Positions 1-6,069 of a stretch of 6,602 nucleotides of DNA are shown one piece after another (positions within the stretch are counted from its first letter, which is position 1; every line of letters starts with the position of its first letter). The notes under the pieces were generated by a model. It was not told the DNA's origin, made no database searches, and was given only the letters and a program-made list of their open reading frames with translations. A program made the position numbers and the translations under genes. The DNA comes from Rhodoferax sp. (GTDB lineage: Bacteria; Pseudomonadota; Gammaproteobacteria; Burkholderiales; Burkholderiaceae_C), in assembly GCA_028711355.1 (NCBI GenBank), contig JAQTSL010000214.1:1-6602 (forward strand). The letters run 5' to 3'.

Positions 1-106
1 GTTGTCTCCAGTGTTGGTTGCGCTGCCGTTCAAATTGATGATCTTTGTGCTGGCCGATGGCTGGAACCTGCTGGTAGGTTCGCTGGCGGCAAGTTTTGTT
101 ACGTGA
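1..106 (+). CDS. fliP: Flagellar export gate protein FliP, C-terminal end only (5' part lies outside the window)
   Basis: FliP is an inner-membrane subunit of the flagellar type III export gate and forms the core channel with FliQ and FliR. Only the last 34 codons are present, read in the frame that starts at base 2 and ending at TGA 104-106. The visible residues include LPFKLMIFVLADGWNLLVGS, which matches the well-conserved FliP C-terminus (LPFKxxxFVLxDGWxLLxGSL in enterobacterial FliP), followed by a short Ala/Ser/Phe tail. The segment is hydrophobic, as expected for the last membrane helix of FliP. The gene is followed after 9 bases by fliQ on the same strand, the standard fliP-fliQ-fliR order. 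The identification rests on the motif together with this gene order. Confidence 0.93.
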   Translation, partial: LSPVLVALPFKLMIFVLADGWNLLVGSLAASFVT

Positions 107-115
107 GGGTGGGTC

Positions 116-385
116 ATGAATGCACACATGGTGTTGACGATGGGGCAGGAAGCGTTGTGGATGATGTTGCTGATTTCAGCGCCAGTGCTGGGCATCATTT
201 TGTTGGTAGGCTTGTTAATCAGCCTGTTTCAGGCGGTTACCCAGATCAATGAGGCCACGCTGGCGTTCGTGCCCAAACTGGTTGCCGCGATGGCAGTTTT
301 TGCCATCGCCGGACCGTGGATGCTGACCAGCCTGGTGGAATATATCCGGCGTACCTTTGAGGCGATTCCCTCAGCAGTCATGTAA
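116..385 (+). CDS. fliQ: Flagellar export gate protein FliQ
   Basis: FliQ is a small two-helix inner-membrane subunit of the flagellar type III export gate. The product has 89 residues, the same length as E. coli FliQ. It shows the hallmark segment QAVTQINEATLAFVPK (about residues 39-54), between two hydrophobic helices at about 14-38 and 54-74, followed by GPWML and a short polar tail. The ATG at 116 is chosen because it gives family length and aligns the MGQEAL segment with MGTEAM of E. coli FliQ. A GAGGG at 105-109 lies 6 bases upstream as ribosome binding site and overlaps the fliP stop codon. The gene sits 9 bases after fliP and 2 bases before fliR, so it is surely co-transcribed with both. 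Nothing is odd about it. Confidence 0.96.
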   Translation: MNAHMVLTMGQEALWMMLLISAPVLGIILLVGLLISLFQAVTQINEATLAFVPKLVAAMAVFAIAGPWMLTSLVEYIRRTFEAIPSAVM

Positions 386-387
386 CC

Positions 388-1155
388 GTGATCACCTTTT
401 CTGAAGCGCAGTTGACGGCCTGGTTGTCGCCGCTGATCTGGCCGTTTTTGCGCACGCTGGCGGTGTTGACGTCGGCACCGGTGCTGTCGTCACGGGCATT
501 CCCGGTACGTGTCAGGATTGGTTTGGCTTTTTTCGTTGCGCTGGCAGCGCAGCCGACGCTGGGACTGCAACCGGTGATCGGTATCAATGACCCGCAGGCG
601 TTGGGCGCGGTGTTTCAGCAAGTGGGCGTGGGACTGGCGATCGGGTTTTCGATCAGGGTGGTGTTTGCCGCAGTTGATCTGGCCGGGGAGGTGGCGGGCT
701 TTCAAATGGGCTTGAGTTTTGCGTCATTTTTTGATGCATCTCTGGGCAGTCAATCCAGCGCAGTGGCACGTTTTTTTGGCCAGATGACGCTGTTCCTGTT
801 TGTTGTGCTTAACGGTCACCTGATGGTGTTGCTGGCGGTCATCAAAAGTTTTCAGGCGTTTCCGGTGGATCAGAATTTTCTGCGTGCACTCGAGCAGATG
901 AAAGTGGTGGATTTGGGTGTGGATCTGTTCGCCAGTGGTTTGTGGATTGCCTTGCCGATGATTGCGATGCTGATGTTCGCCAACCTGGCGCTTGGCATTG
1001 TGTCGCGCGTGGCGCCGCAGATGAACATTTATGCGATCGGCTTTCCGGTCACGTTGACCGTGGGGCTGATCGGTATGGTGGTAACTCTGCCGATGCTCGA
1101 CGAGCCCGTGATGCGTCTGATGCAGCGCGCGATCGAAGTCTTTTCGGTTGGTTAG
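388..1155 (+). CDS. fliR: Flagellar export gate protein FliR
   Basis: FliR is the third subunit of the FliP/Q/R export gate in the inner membrane; in the family it completes the channel with FliP and FliQ and contacts FlhB. The 255-residue product is close to the usual length (about 260). It has several strongly hydrophobic segments (about 16-33, 43-60, 72-96, 128-153, 183-205, 213-236). Conserved FliR stretches are GEVAGFQMGLSFASFFD at 100-116, NGH at 142-144, and NLALGIVSRVAPQMNIYAIG at 199-218. Translation starts at GTG 388, two bases after the fliQ stop. This start aligns with the FliR N-terminus, but no Shine-Dalgarno sequence is visible, so translation is probably coupled to fliQ. It is the last flagellar gene in the window. 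Its stop is followed by a convergent gap holding a hairpin, so the flagellar operon seems to end here. Confidence 0.96.
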   Translation: MITFSEAQLTAWLSPLIWPFLRTLAVLTSAPVLSSRAFPVRVRIGLAFFVALAAQPTLGLQPVIGINDPQALGAVFQQVGVGLAIGFSIRVVFAAVDLAGEVAGFQMGLSFASFFDASLGSQSSAVARFFGQMTLFLFVVLNGHLMVLLAVIKSFQAFPVDQNFLRALEQMKVVDLGVDLFASGLWIALPMIAMLMFANLALGIVSRVAPQMNIYAIGFPVTLTVGLIGMVVTLPMLDEPVMRLMQRAIEVFSVG

Positions 1156-1167
1156 CCGATCGCATTG

Positions 1168-1260
1168 CGTTTCCAAATCGTTCGTGTCTAGGCGCGAAGC
1201 TGCAGGCAGTGCTGTCGCACGACAAGGCGGAGCAACAACGACACGGATGATTTGGAAATG
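1168..1260 (+). repeat. Long imperfect inverted repeat (hairpin) in the fliR/response-regulator convergent gap
   Basis: Arms at 1170-1188 and 1240-1258 match as inverted repeats at 17 of 19 positions, with a 51-base loop. Read as RNA from the plus strand, both mismatches (1180 with 1248, 1182 with 1246) become G-U wobble pairs. The stem also extends by a G-U and a C-G pair, giving 21 continuous pairs (1168-1188 with 1240-1260). After one G-G mismatch, three more pairs (1164-1166 with 1262-1264) follow. The minus-strand RNA would instead have A-C mismatches at these places. A smaller hairpin can form in the loop (1194-1200 with 1211-1218, one bulge). No T-run follows, so it is not a classic intrinsic terminator. 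It begins about 12 bases after the fliR stop and ends within 6 bases of the response-regulator stop. A role in 3'-end protection or in separating convergent transcripts is inference. Confidence 0.75.
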
Positions 1261-1263
1261 GAA

Positions 1264-1893
1264 TCAGACCAGGCCATTGCGGATGGCATAAACGGTCAGT
1301 TCAGAATTGTTCGAGAGTTTGAGCTTTTCCAGTACCCGCGCCCGATAGACGCTGACTGTTTTGGGGCTGAGCATCAATTCTTCGGCAATGTCAGACAGGC
1401 GTTTGCCAGAGGCGATCTTCAACAGGGTTTGCAGTTCGCGCTCGGACAGACTGGCGTGCAGTGTGGTCTGCCGTGGCGTGTTCAGGTTGTCAACCAGCAT
1501 TTGAGCTACTTCTGGAGTGACGTATTTGCGCCCTTGGGCAATCGTGCGCACAGCGGTAATCAGGTCGGCCGGGTCGCCGGCCTTGTTGAGGTAGCCTTGG
1601 GCTCCGGCCTTCAGACACCGCAGGGCGTATTGGTCTTCGGGAAACATCGAGACCATCAGGACCTTGACCGGTGAGTCGGCTTCACGCAGGCTGGCGAGCA
1701 CATCCAACCCGTCGCGGCCTGGCAGGCTGATGTCGAGCACCAGGATGTCGCAGGGGTGGCTGCGCAGCGCGTCGCGCACCTCAGCGTAGGAGGCTGCTTC
1801 GGCTACCACCTGGATGTCAACCGCTTCGGACAGGGTGTCTTTGATGCCACGGCGGATCATGGCGTGGTCATCACACAAGATTACACGAATCAT
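1264..1893 (-). CDS. NarL/FixJ-family response regulator (receiver plus LuxR-type HTH)
   Basis: This is a DNA-binding response regulator, presumably phosphorylated by the kinase encoded just upstream. The product has 209 residues. The N-terminal receiver domain (about 2-118) has the acidic pair D8-D9, phospho-acceptor D54 in LVLDISLPGRDG, a switch Ser at 82 and Lys104 in YLNKAG. The C-terminal LuxR-type helix-turn-helix (about 147-209) shows LSERELQTLLKIASGK, then LSPKTVSVYRARVLEKL as the recognition region. Length and layout are normal for the GacA/UvrY/NarL type. The ATG at 1893 is chosen because it starts the receiver (MIRVILCDDH) and overlaps the kinase TGA as ATGA; the open frame upstream of it is only a shadow of the kinase gene. 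Target genes cannot be read from the sequence. Neighbours suggest motility or chemotaxis, but that is inference. Confidence 0.95.
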   Translation of the reverse strand: MIRVILCDDHAMIRRGIKDTLSEAVDIQVVAEAASYAEVRDALRSHPCDILVLDISLPGRDGLDVLASLREADSPVKVLMVSMFPEDQYALRCLKAGAQGYLNKAGDPADLITAVRTIAQGRKYVTPEVAQMLVDNLNTPRQTTLHASLSERELQTLLKIASGKRLSDIAEELMLSPKTVSVYRARVLEKLKLSNNSELTVYAIRNGLV

Positions 1894-2990
1894 GGGGCTG
1901 ATTGTGCCTCCTGCGCAAGCGGTATGGTCAGTGTGATGGCGGTCCCCGCGTTTGGGATGGAACTGATATCGATCCAGCCACCGACCGTCTTGGCGCGTTC
2001 CTGTAGCCCTTTCAGGCCAAAGCCGCCCTGCTGCGAGGGCGTTGCGTGGGTCATGCCCTGCCCATTGTCTGAAATCTCGAGGGTGAGGTAGTTTGAATCG
2101 CTTGACAGACGGATATCGACAGCGCTGCATTTGGCGTGCTTGCTGATGTTGGTTAGCGCCTCTTGGGCGGTCCTGAAGACGGTCAGTTCGACGTTTTTTG
2201 GTAGCGCTTCCATTACCAGTTGCGCATCAAGCGTTGCGCGAACGCCGCATCGGCGGGAAAAGTTGGCCTGTAACCATTGGATCGCCGCCACCAGCCCCTG
2301 GTCGAGGATGGCGGGACGCAGATTCATCATGATGCGCTGGGCTGCTTCAATGGCTTGCTGCAGCATTTCAGTGGCGGCGCCGATGTGTTGGAGCGTCTGG
2401 GTATCGCCAGTGTGCCGCGCTAGCCATGCCAAGTCAAAACGGATCGCCGCCAGTGCACCGCCAACATCGTCGTGAATTTCGCGGGCGATCGCGCCACGTT
2501 CTTGCTCGATGGTGGTTTGAAGATGCTCGGCGAAGCGGGCCAGTTGTTGTTCGGATTGCGCCAGTTCGGTGTCGGCGCGTTCCTTGGCGATCAGAATCCG
2601 ATGCGACTCGATGGCGCGCTGGGTAACTGATCTGACCTTGTGCAAATCTTGTTTGGGCAGGTAATCGCTGATGCCTGCTTGAATGGCTTGAACGGCCAAA
2701 CTTTCTCCAATGGCGCCCGACAGCAAAACAAAGGGCAGGCGAATTTTCCGGTCGCGCATCACCTGCCATGCGTCCAGCGCAGTAAATCCGGCCAAACGGT
2801 AGTCCGCCAGCACAACGTCGAAGTCGGTTCGCACCAATGCGTCGGCAAACTGGTCGAGCCGCTCGACCCGCTCAATCTGTACCGGTGTTGCGGATTTTTG
2901 AAATTCGCGCACCAGTAGCGCATGATCCGGTAGTGAATCTTCTAGATGCAGAATGTGCAGTTGGGCGATGTGGGGGCTGATGTGAGGCAT
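1890..2990 (-). CDS. Soluble hybrid sensor kinase: N-terminal receiver, HisKA_3 and HATPase domains
   Basis: This is a cytoplasmic histidine kinase expected to autophosphorylate and pass phosphate to the response regulator encoded next. From ATG 2990 it has 366 residues. Residues 11-125 form a receiver domain (acidic pair E17-D18, phospho-acceptor D63 in VLADYRL, LLSG at 89-92, K113 in YLPKQDL). A helical linker follows (about 128-165). The HisKA_3 dimerisation segment has H173 in REIHDDVGGALAAIR. The ATPase domain has the N-box around E277-N281, G1 DNGQGM at 308-313 and G2 GGFGLKGLQER at 322-332. No transmembrane segment or other sensory domain is visible, so its input is probably phosphorylation of its own receiver, or a partner protein. 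The start is the least sure point: no good ribosome binding site precedes ATG 2990, and the frame stays open to 3095, but receiver homology begins only around residue 11. It diverges from the chemotaxis operon. Confidence 0.92.
   Translation of the reverse strand: MPHISPHIAQLHILHLEDSLPDHALLVREFQKSATPVQIERVERLDQFADALVRTDFDVVLADYRLAGFTALDAWQVMRDRKIRLPFVLLSGAIGESLAVQAIQAGISDYLPKQDLHKVRSVTQRAIESHRILIAKERADTELAQSEQQLARFAEHLQTTIEQERGAIAREIHDDVGGALAAIRFDLAWLARHTGDTQTLQHIGAATEMLQQAIEAAQRIMMNLRPAILDQGLVAAIQWLQANFSRRCGVRATLDAQLVMEALPKNVELTVFRTAQEALTNISKHAKCSAVDIRLSSDSNYLTLEISDNGQGMTHATPSQQGGFGLKGLQERAKTVGGWIDISSIPNAGTAITLTIPLAQEAQSAP
1907..1912 (-). promoter_or_regulatory. Ribosome binding site of the response regulator, inside the kinase gene
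   Basis: A perfect AGGAGG on the minus strand lies within the last codons of the kinase gene, 13 bases before the response-regulator ATG at 1893. The spacing is longer than the usual 5-9 bases. Together with the ATGA stop/start overlap it supports coupled translation and the choice of this start. Confidence 0.6.
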
Positions 2991-3058
2991 GATTGGCGCT
3001 ATGATTGTCAACAAGTCCAATTTTGCTTGTTTTACAGTGCATTCTGCGGAAAAGTTCA
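2991..3058. promoter_or_regulatory. Divergent intergenic region between the two-component pair and the chemotaxis operon
   Basis: These 68 bases must carry, or lie close to, the promoters of both divergent units. A 6-bp inverted repeat, AACAAG at 3010-3015 and CTTGTT at 3026-3031 with a 10-base spacer, is the most symmetric element and could be an operator. A TTGTCA (3005-3010) on the plus strand and a TTGACA (3011-3006) on the minus strand resemble -35 boxes, but neither has a convincing -10 box at the right distance before the chosen starts. No clear FliA (sigma-28) promoter was found. GGAAAAG at 3048-3054 serves as ribosome binding site for the gene starting at 3059. Confidence 0.45.
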
Positions 3059-3505
3059 ATGCAAACATCAGCGCAACCAAGTTACACAGTGCCAACCGTG
3101 GCGATGCCTGTGATGATGGTGGCCGAGGTGCAGGACTCGCTGCTGGTGGTGGTGCACGATTTGAATCGGCTGGATGGCTTGTTGGCGCATGCGATGGAAA
3201 ATCTGATGCAACGCTTTACGGTCGCCAGCCTCGACCTCAATGAGCCACAGTTGTTGGCGTTGAAAGAGCTTGAAGGTGTTCGTGCAGGTTTGCATGCGGC
3301 GGTGACAGAATTGCAGTTTCAGGACATGGCATCGCAACTGATTGGGCATACGTCCAAAATTTTGCAAGGATGCGCTTACCGTCTGGCGTCTGAGTCAATG
3401 GGATCGGAAGATGGTGACGCGGTACCTTTTGTTGAAGAGGTTCCGGATCGACCCAATCCAGTGACGCAAGATGAGATGGAGGCGGGTTCCGTTGAGCTTT
3501 TTTGA
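3059..3505 (+). CDS. Small CheZ-like chemotaxis protein (candidate CheY-P phosphatase)
   Basis: This gene encodes a 148-residue, mostly helical soluble protein directly upstream of cheY. Two long amphipathic helices are likely (about 24-53 and 63-108). The second carries QFQDMASQLIGH at 86-97, very like QDFQDLTGQVIKR of E. coli CheZ, where Asp143 and Gln147 of the D-x-x-x-Q motif perform dephosphorylation; the counterparts here are D89 and Q93. After an acidic linker the protein ends in VTQDEMEAGSVELF, resembling the CheZ C-terminal peptide (SQDQVDDLLDSLGF) that tethers CheY-P. It is much shorter than E. coli CheZ (214 residues), so it is not a plain orthologue. It could instead belong to a family of CheZ-like or receptor-fragment proteins of unproven function. 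ATG 3059 is chosen because GGAAAAG precedes it; an upstream TTG at 3005 would add 18 residues with no such site. It is separated from cheY by 26 bases. Confidence 0.7.
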   Translation: MQTSAQPSYTVPTVAMPVMMVAEVQDSLLVVVHDLNRLDGLLAHAMENLMQRFTVASLDLNEPQLLALKELEGVRAGLHAAVTELQFQDMASQLIGHTSKILQGCAYRLASESMGSEDGDAVPFVEEVPDRPNPVTQDEMEAGSVELF

Positions 3506-3531
3506 CAGATATACAAGGAGTTGGAGTTCAC

Positions 3532-3894
3532 ATGCCGGTAATTCTCACTGTTGATGATTCGCCCTCCATGCGCAAAATGGTGTCATTCACCTTGACCGGT
3601 GCGGGCTATCAGGTGGTTGAGGCGGTGGACGGTGTGGATGCGTTCGAAAAGGCGCAGGTGCAGTCGTTTGATCTGGTGTTGACCGATCAGAATATGCCAC
3701 GGCTTGATGGGCTAGGCTTGACACGCAAGCTGCGTGAGCATCCAAATTTCAAGACGACTCCGATCCTCATGCTGACCACCGAATCGAGCGACCTGATGAA
3801 GCAGGCTGGGCGCGCCGCGGGAGCGACCGGATGGTTGGTCAAGCCGTTTGATCCGGTCAGGCTGATCGAGGTCATCAAGAAGGTAGTGAAATAG
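3532..3894 (+). CDS. cheY: Chemotaxis response regulator CheY (single receiver domain)
   Basis: CheY is the diffusible cytoplasmic regulator phosphorylated by CheA; CheY-P binds the flagellar switch. The 120-residue product is one receiver domain with no output domain. It has D8-D9 (acidic pair), D52 (phospho-acceptor, in LVLTDQNMPRLDG), T82 (switch Thr) and K104 (in VKPF), at a constant offset of five from E. coli D57, T87 and K109. The residue aligned with E. coli switch Tyr106 is Trp101 (GWLVKPF). ATG 3532 is chosen because the domain begins MPVILTVDDS and GGAG at 3523-3526 lies 5 bases upstream, with AAGGAG further up at 3515-3520; a TTG at 3502 would add only a non-homologous tail. It lies 26 bases after the CheZ-like gene and 46 bases before cheA, in one operon. 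Its position beside cheA makes CheY more likely than an unrelated single-domain receiver. Confidence 0.93.
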   Translation: MPVILTVDDSPSMRKMVSFTLTGAGYQVVEAVDGVDAFEKAQVQSFDLVLTDQNMPRLDGLGLTRKLREHPNFKTTPILMLTTESSDLMKQAGRAAGATGWLVKPFDPVRLIEVIKKVVK

Positions 3895-3940
3895 CGCAGT
3901 TCTGAATATGGTGTTCAGGCTGATTTGACGGAGTATGGCA

Positions 3941-6049
3941 ATGGCTGATGTACATCAGGCGAGTGGCAGTACGGGCGCAGACTTCGATCTGAGTCAGTTC
4001 TACCAGATTTTTTTTGAAGAAGCTGGCGAAAATCTGGATCAGATGGAGCAGATGCTGCTCAATCTGAACCTTGAGACGGCAGACGACGAAGAGCTCAACG
4101 GTATTTTTCGCTGTGCGCATTCGATCAAGGGTGGTGCCGCCACTTTCGGTTTTTCTGACGTTGCCGAGTTGACGCACCAGATGGAGTCGTTGCTGGACAA
4201 GTTGCGCCGCCACGAGCTCAAGCCGACGTCGGCGATGGTCGATGTGCTGCTGGAATCGGCCGATGCGTCGCGTGCATTGTTAGCCTGCCACCAGTCTGGG
4301 ACAGCCGGGCAAGGGCCCGCCACCGGTGATCTGGTGCAGCGCATTCGTTCCTTTGTGGCTGGTGAAGTGCCGTCGGCAACGCTGCCAGTTGCGCCCGTTG
4401 CCGCTGTGGTCAAAACCCTGAGCGTTCCTGAGCCAGTCACGGCTAAGCCGGTCGATGTACCGGTGCCGGCGCTCGCAGGGGGGCGTCAACTTGTCATTCG
4501 GTTGACCAAGCTTGAGCGCCCGGAACAAGCTGACGGGGTTGCCGAACTGTTCAGGGATATACCCGGTTTGGGCGATATCAAGCCGGTTGTGGCGCCCGAT
4601 AGTGCCGCAGATGAGCGAGTCTATGATGTGCGGACAACGTCTTCAAACGAAGAACTGCTTGACCTGTTTGCCTTTCACGTTGCGCGCGAGCAAGTCATTA
4701 TTCAAGAGGTTGCGCCAGTTGCTTCCGAGGCCACCCCCTACGGTTTCTTTGACGGTGCACCGGGTGCGCCACAGCCCACCACCGCTCAGGCCGCTGTGAT
4801 CGCACCAGCGCCAGCGCCAGCGCCAGAGCCAGAGGCAACCAAACACCCTGCGGCACGGAGTTCGAACGCGGTCACAACCCAGCCGGAAGCGGCAACCATC
4901 CGGGTTGCCATCAGCAAAGTTGATCAGTTGATCAATCTGGTCGGAGAATTGGTTATTACGCAGGCTATGCTGGCTCAGAATAGTCGTCTGCTCGACTCGG
5001 CGGTTCATCAGCAGTTGTTAACTGGCTTATCCGATCTTGATCGCAATACACGGGATTTGCAGGAGTCGGTCATGTCGATTCGCATGATCCCGATGTCCAT
5101 CGTGTTTAGCCGGTTTCCCCGAATGTTGCGTGACCTCGCTGGCAAACTCGGGAAAAAGGTGGACTTTGTCACGCAGGGTGAAGCGACCGAACTCGACAAA
5201 GGGCTGGTCGAGAAAATCACCGATCCCCTGACCCATCTGGTTCGCAACAGTTGTGACCACGGTATTGAATTGCCGGCCGACCGCGTTCGCGCAGGCAAGT
5301 CGGAAACAGGAACAATCACCCTGTCGGCGGCGCATCAGGGCGGGTCGATCGTGATCGAAGTTCGCGATGATGGCAAGGGAATGTCACGGCAAAAAATTCT
5401 GGATAAAGCGCGTGAACGTGGCATGGATGTTTCTGATCAGTTGTCTGACGCTGAGGTCTGGCAGTTGATTTTTGCGCCTGGTTTCTCAACCGCTGAGGTG
5501 GTGACCGATGTATCGGGTCGCGGTGTTGGTATGGACGTTGTCAAGCGCAATATCTATGCGCTCAACGGCACGGTCGATATTGAATCTGCCGAAGGGTACG
5601 GGATGCGGGTTTCGGTACGTTTGCCGCTGACGTTAGCCATCATGGACGGAATGTCGGTTGGGGTAGGAAACGAGGTCTATATCCTGCCTCTGTCATCGGT
5701 AGTTGAGTCTTTTCAGGTGCGTTCAGACGCGGTCAGTACGGTCGGGCAGGATTCTCGATTGGTCAAAGTTCGAGATGAATTCATGCCAGTCATTGAACTT
5801 GAAAAAATTTTTCAGGTGCCGCGCTTCGACAGCCAAAAGACCAGTGACATGATGGTTGTGATTGAAGCAGATGGCAGCCGTGTTGTTCTGTTGGTAGATG
5901 AATTGCTTGGTCAGCAGCAAGTGGTTGTCAAAAACCTTGAAACCAATTACCGAAAGGTTCCCAATGTGTCGGGTGCCACCATTCTGGGCGATGGCAAGGT
6001 GGCGCTCATCCTTGATACTGGTGCACTGGTTCGCCGGTCACGTCACTAG
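3941..6049 (+). CDS. cheA: Chemotaxis histidine kinase CheA
   Basis: CheA is the receptor-coupled kinase that phosphorylates CheY. The 702-residue product has all five CheA domains. P1 is at about 14-122, with phospho-accepting H60 in CAHSIKGGAATFGF. The P2-like CheY-binding domain is at about 182-257. A Pro/Ala-rich linker (about 258-317) contains YGFFDGAPGAP at 267-277 and an Ala-Pro repeat. P3 dimerisation starts near 318. P4 ATPase has the N-box HLVRNSCDHGIE at 432-443, G1 DDGKGM at 476-481, F-box FAPGFSTA at 511-518 and G2 GRGVGMD at 526-532. P5, the CheW-like regulatory domain, runs from about 555 to the end. There is no C-terminal receiver. ATG 3941 is preferred over ATG 3935 because GGAG at 3930-3933 is 7 bases from the former but only 1 from the latter; the difference is two residues. 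cheW follows after 20 bases. Confidence 0.97.
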   Translation: MADVHQASGSTGADFDLSQFYQIFFEEAGENLDQMEQMLLNLNLETADDEELNGIFRCAHSIKGGAATFGFSDVAELTHQMESLLDKLRRHELKPTSAMVDVLLESADASRALLACHQSGTAGQGPATGDLVQRIRSFVAGEVPSATLPVAPVAAVVKTLSVPEPVTAKPVDVPVPALAGGRQLVIRLTKLERPEQADGVAELFRDIPGLGDIKPVVAPDSAADERVYDVRTTSSNEELLDLFAFHVAREQVIIQEVAPVASEATPYGFFDGAPGAPQPTTAQAAVIAPAPAPAPEPEATKHPAARSSNAVTTQPEAATIRVAISKVDQLINLVGELVITQAMLAQNSRLLDSAVHQQLLTGLSDLDRNTRDLQESVMSIRMIPMSIVFSRFPRMLRDLAGKLGKKVDFVTQGEATELDKGLVEKITDPLTHLVRNSCDHGIELPADRVRAGKSETGTITLSAAHQGGSIVIEVRDDGKGMSRQKILDKARERGMDVSDQLSDAEVWQLIFAPGFSTAEVVTDVSGRGVGMDVVKRNIYALNGTVDIESAEGYGMRVSVRLPLTLAIMDGMSVGVGNEVYILPLSSVVESFQVRSDAVSTVGQDSRLVKVRDEFMPVIELEKIFQVPRFDSQKTSDMMVVIEADGSRVVLLVDELLGQQQVVVKNLETNYRKVPNVSGATILGDGKVALILDTGALVRRSRH
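4805..4834 (+). repeat. Hexanucleotide tandem repeat in the cheA linker
   Basis: Three copies of CCAGCG (4805-4822) are followed by two copies of the one-base variant CCAGAG (4823-4834). They encode an Ala-Pro run ending in Pro-Glu, APAPAPAPEPE at residues 288-298 of CheA, in the flexible linker between P2 and P3. A change in copy number would add or remove two residues and keep the frame. Confidence 0.85.
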
Positions 6050-6069
6050 AATAAAATTGAAAGAGCCCT

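Noticed and set aside
724..1176. Minus-strand 150-codon open frame opposite fliR, and similar frames opposite cheA
   Set aside because: Composition is rich in His, Gln and Arg as expected for antisense shadows, with no recognisable domain; the plus-strand genes are unambiguous.
1168..1260. Convergent-gap repeat as a factor-independent terminator or an insertion-sequence remnant
   Set aside because: There is no T-run on either side, no transposase fragment and no target-site duplication visible, so it is kept only as a hairpin repeat.
1252..1674. Plus-strand 140-codon open frame opposite the response regulator
   Set aside because: It is the antisense of a clear NarL-type regulator and shows no domain of its own.
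2983..3011. Minus-strand TTGACA (3011-3006) as the -35 box of the kinase gene
   Set aside because: A -10 box 17 bases further on would fall at about 2988-2983, inside the coding start, and no TATAAT-like sequence is there.
3005..3058. Upstream TTG start for the CheZ-like gene, adding 18 mostly hydrophobic residues
   Set aside because: No ribosome binding site precedes TTG 3005, while ATG 3059 has GGAAAAG at 3048-3054. The extra residues would fill most of the divergent promoter region.
2991..3095. Longer N-terminus of the kinase (frame open up to 3095)
   Set aside because: The extension would overlap the start of the divergent gene at 3059 and has no receiver-domain features; the domain begins just after ATG 2990.
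3902..3918. Small hairpin CTGAA-N7-TTCAG between cheY and cheA
   Set aside because: The stem is only 5 bp with no T-run, within chance expectation; the two genes are plainly co-transcribed.
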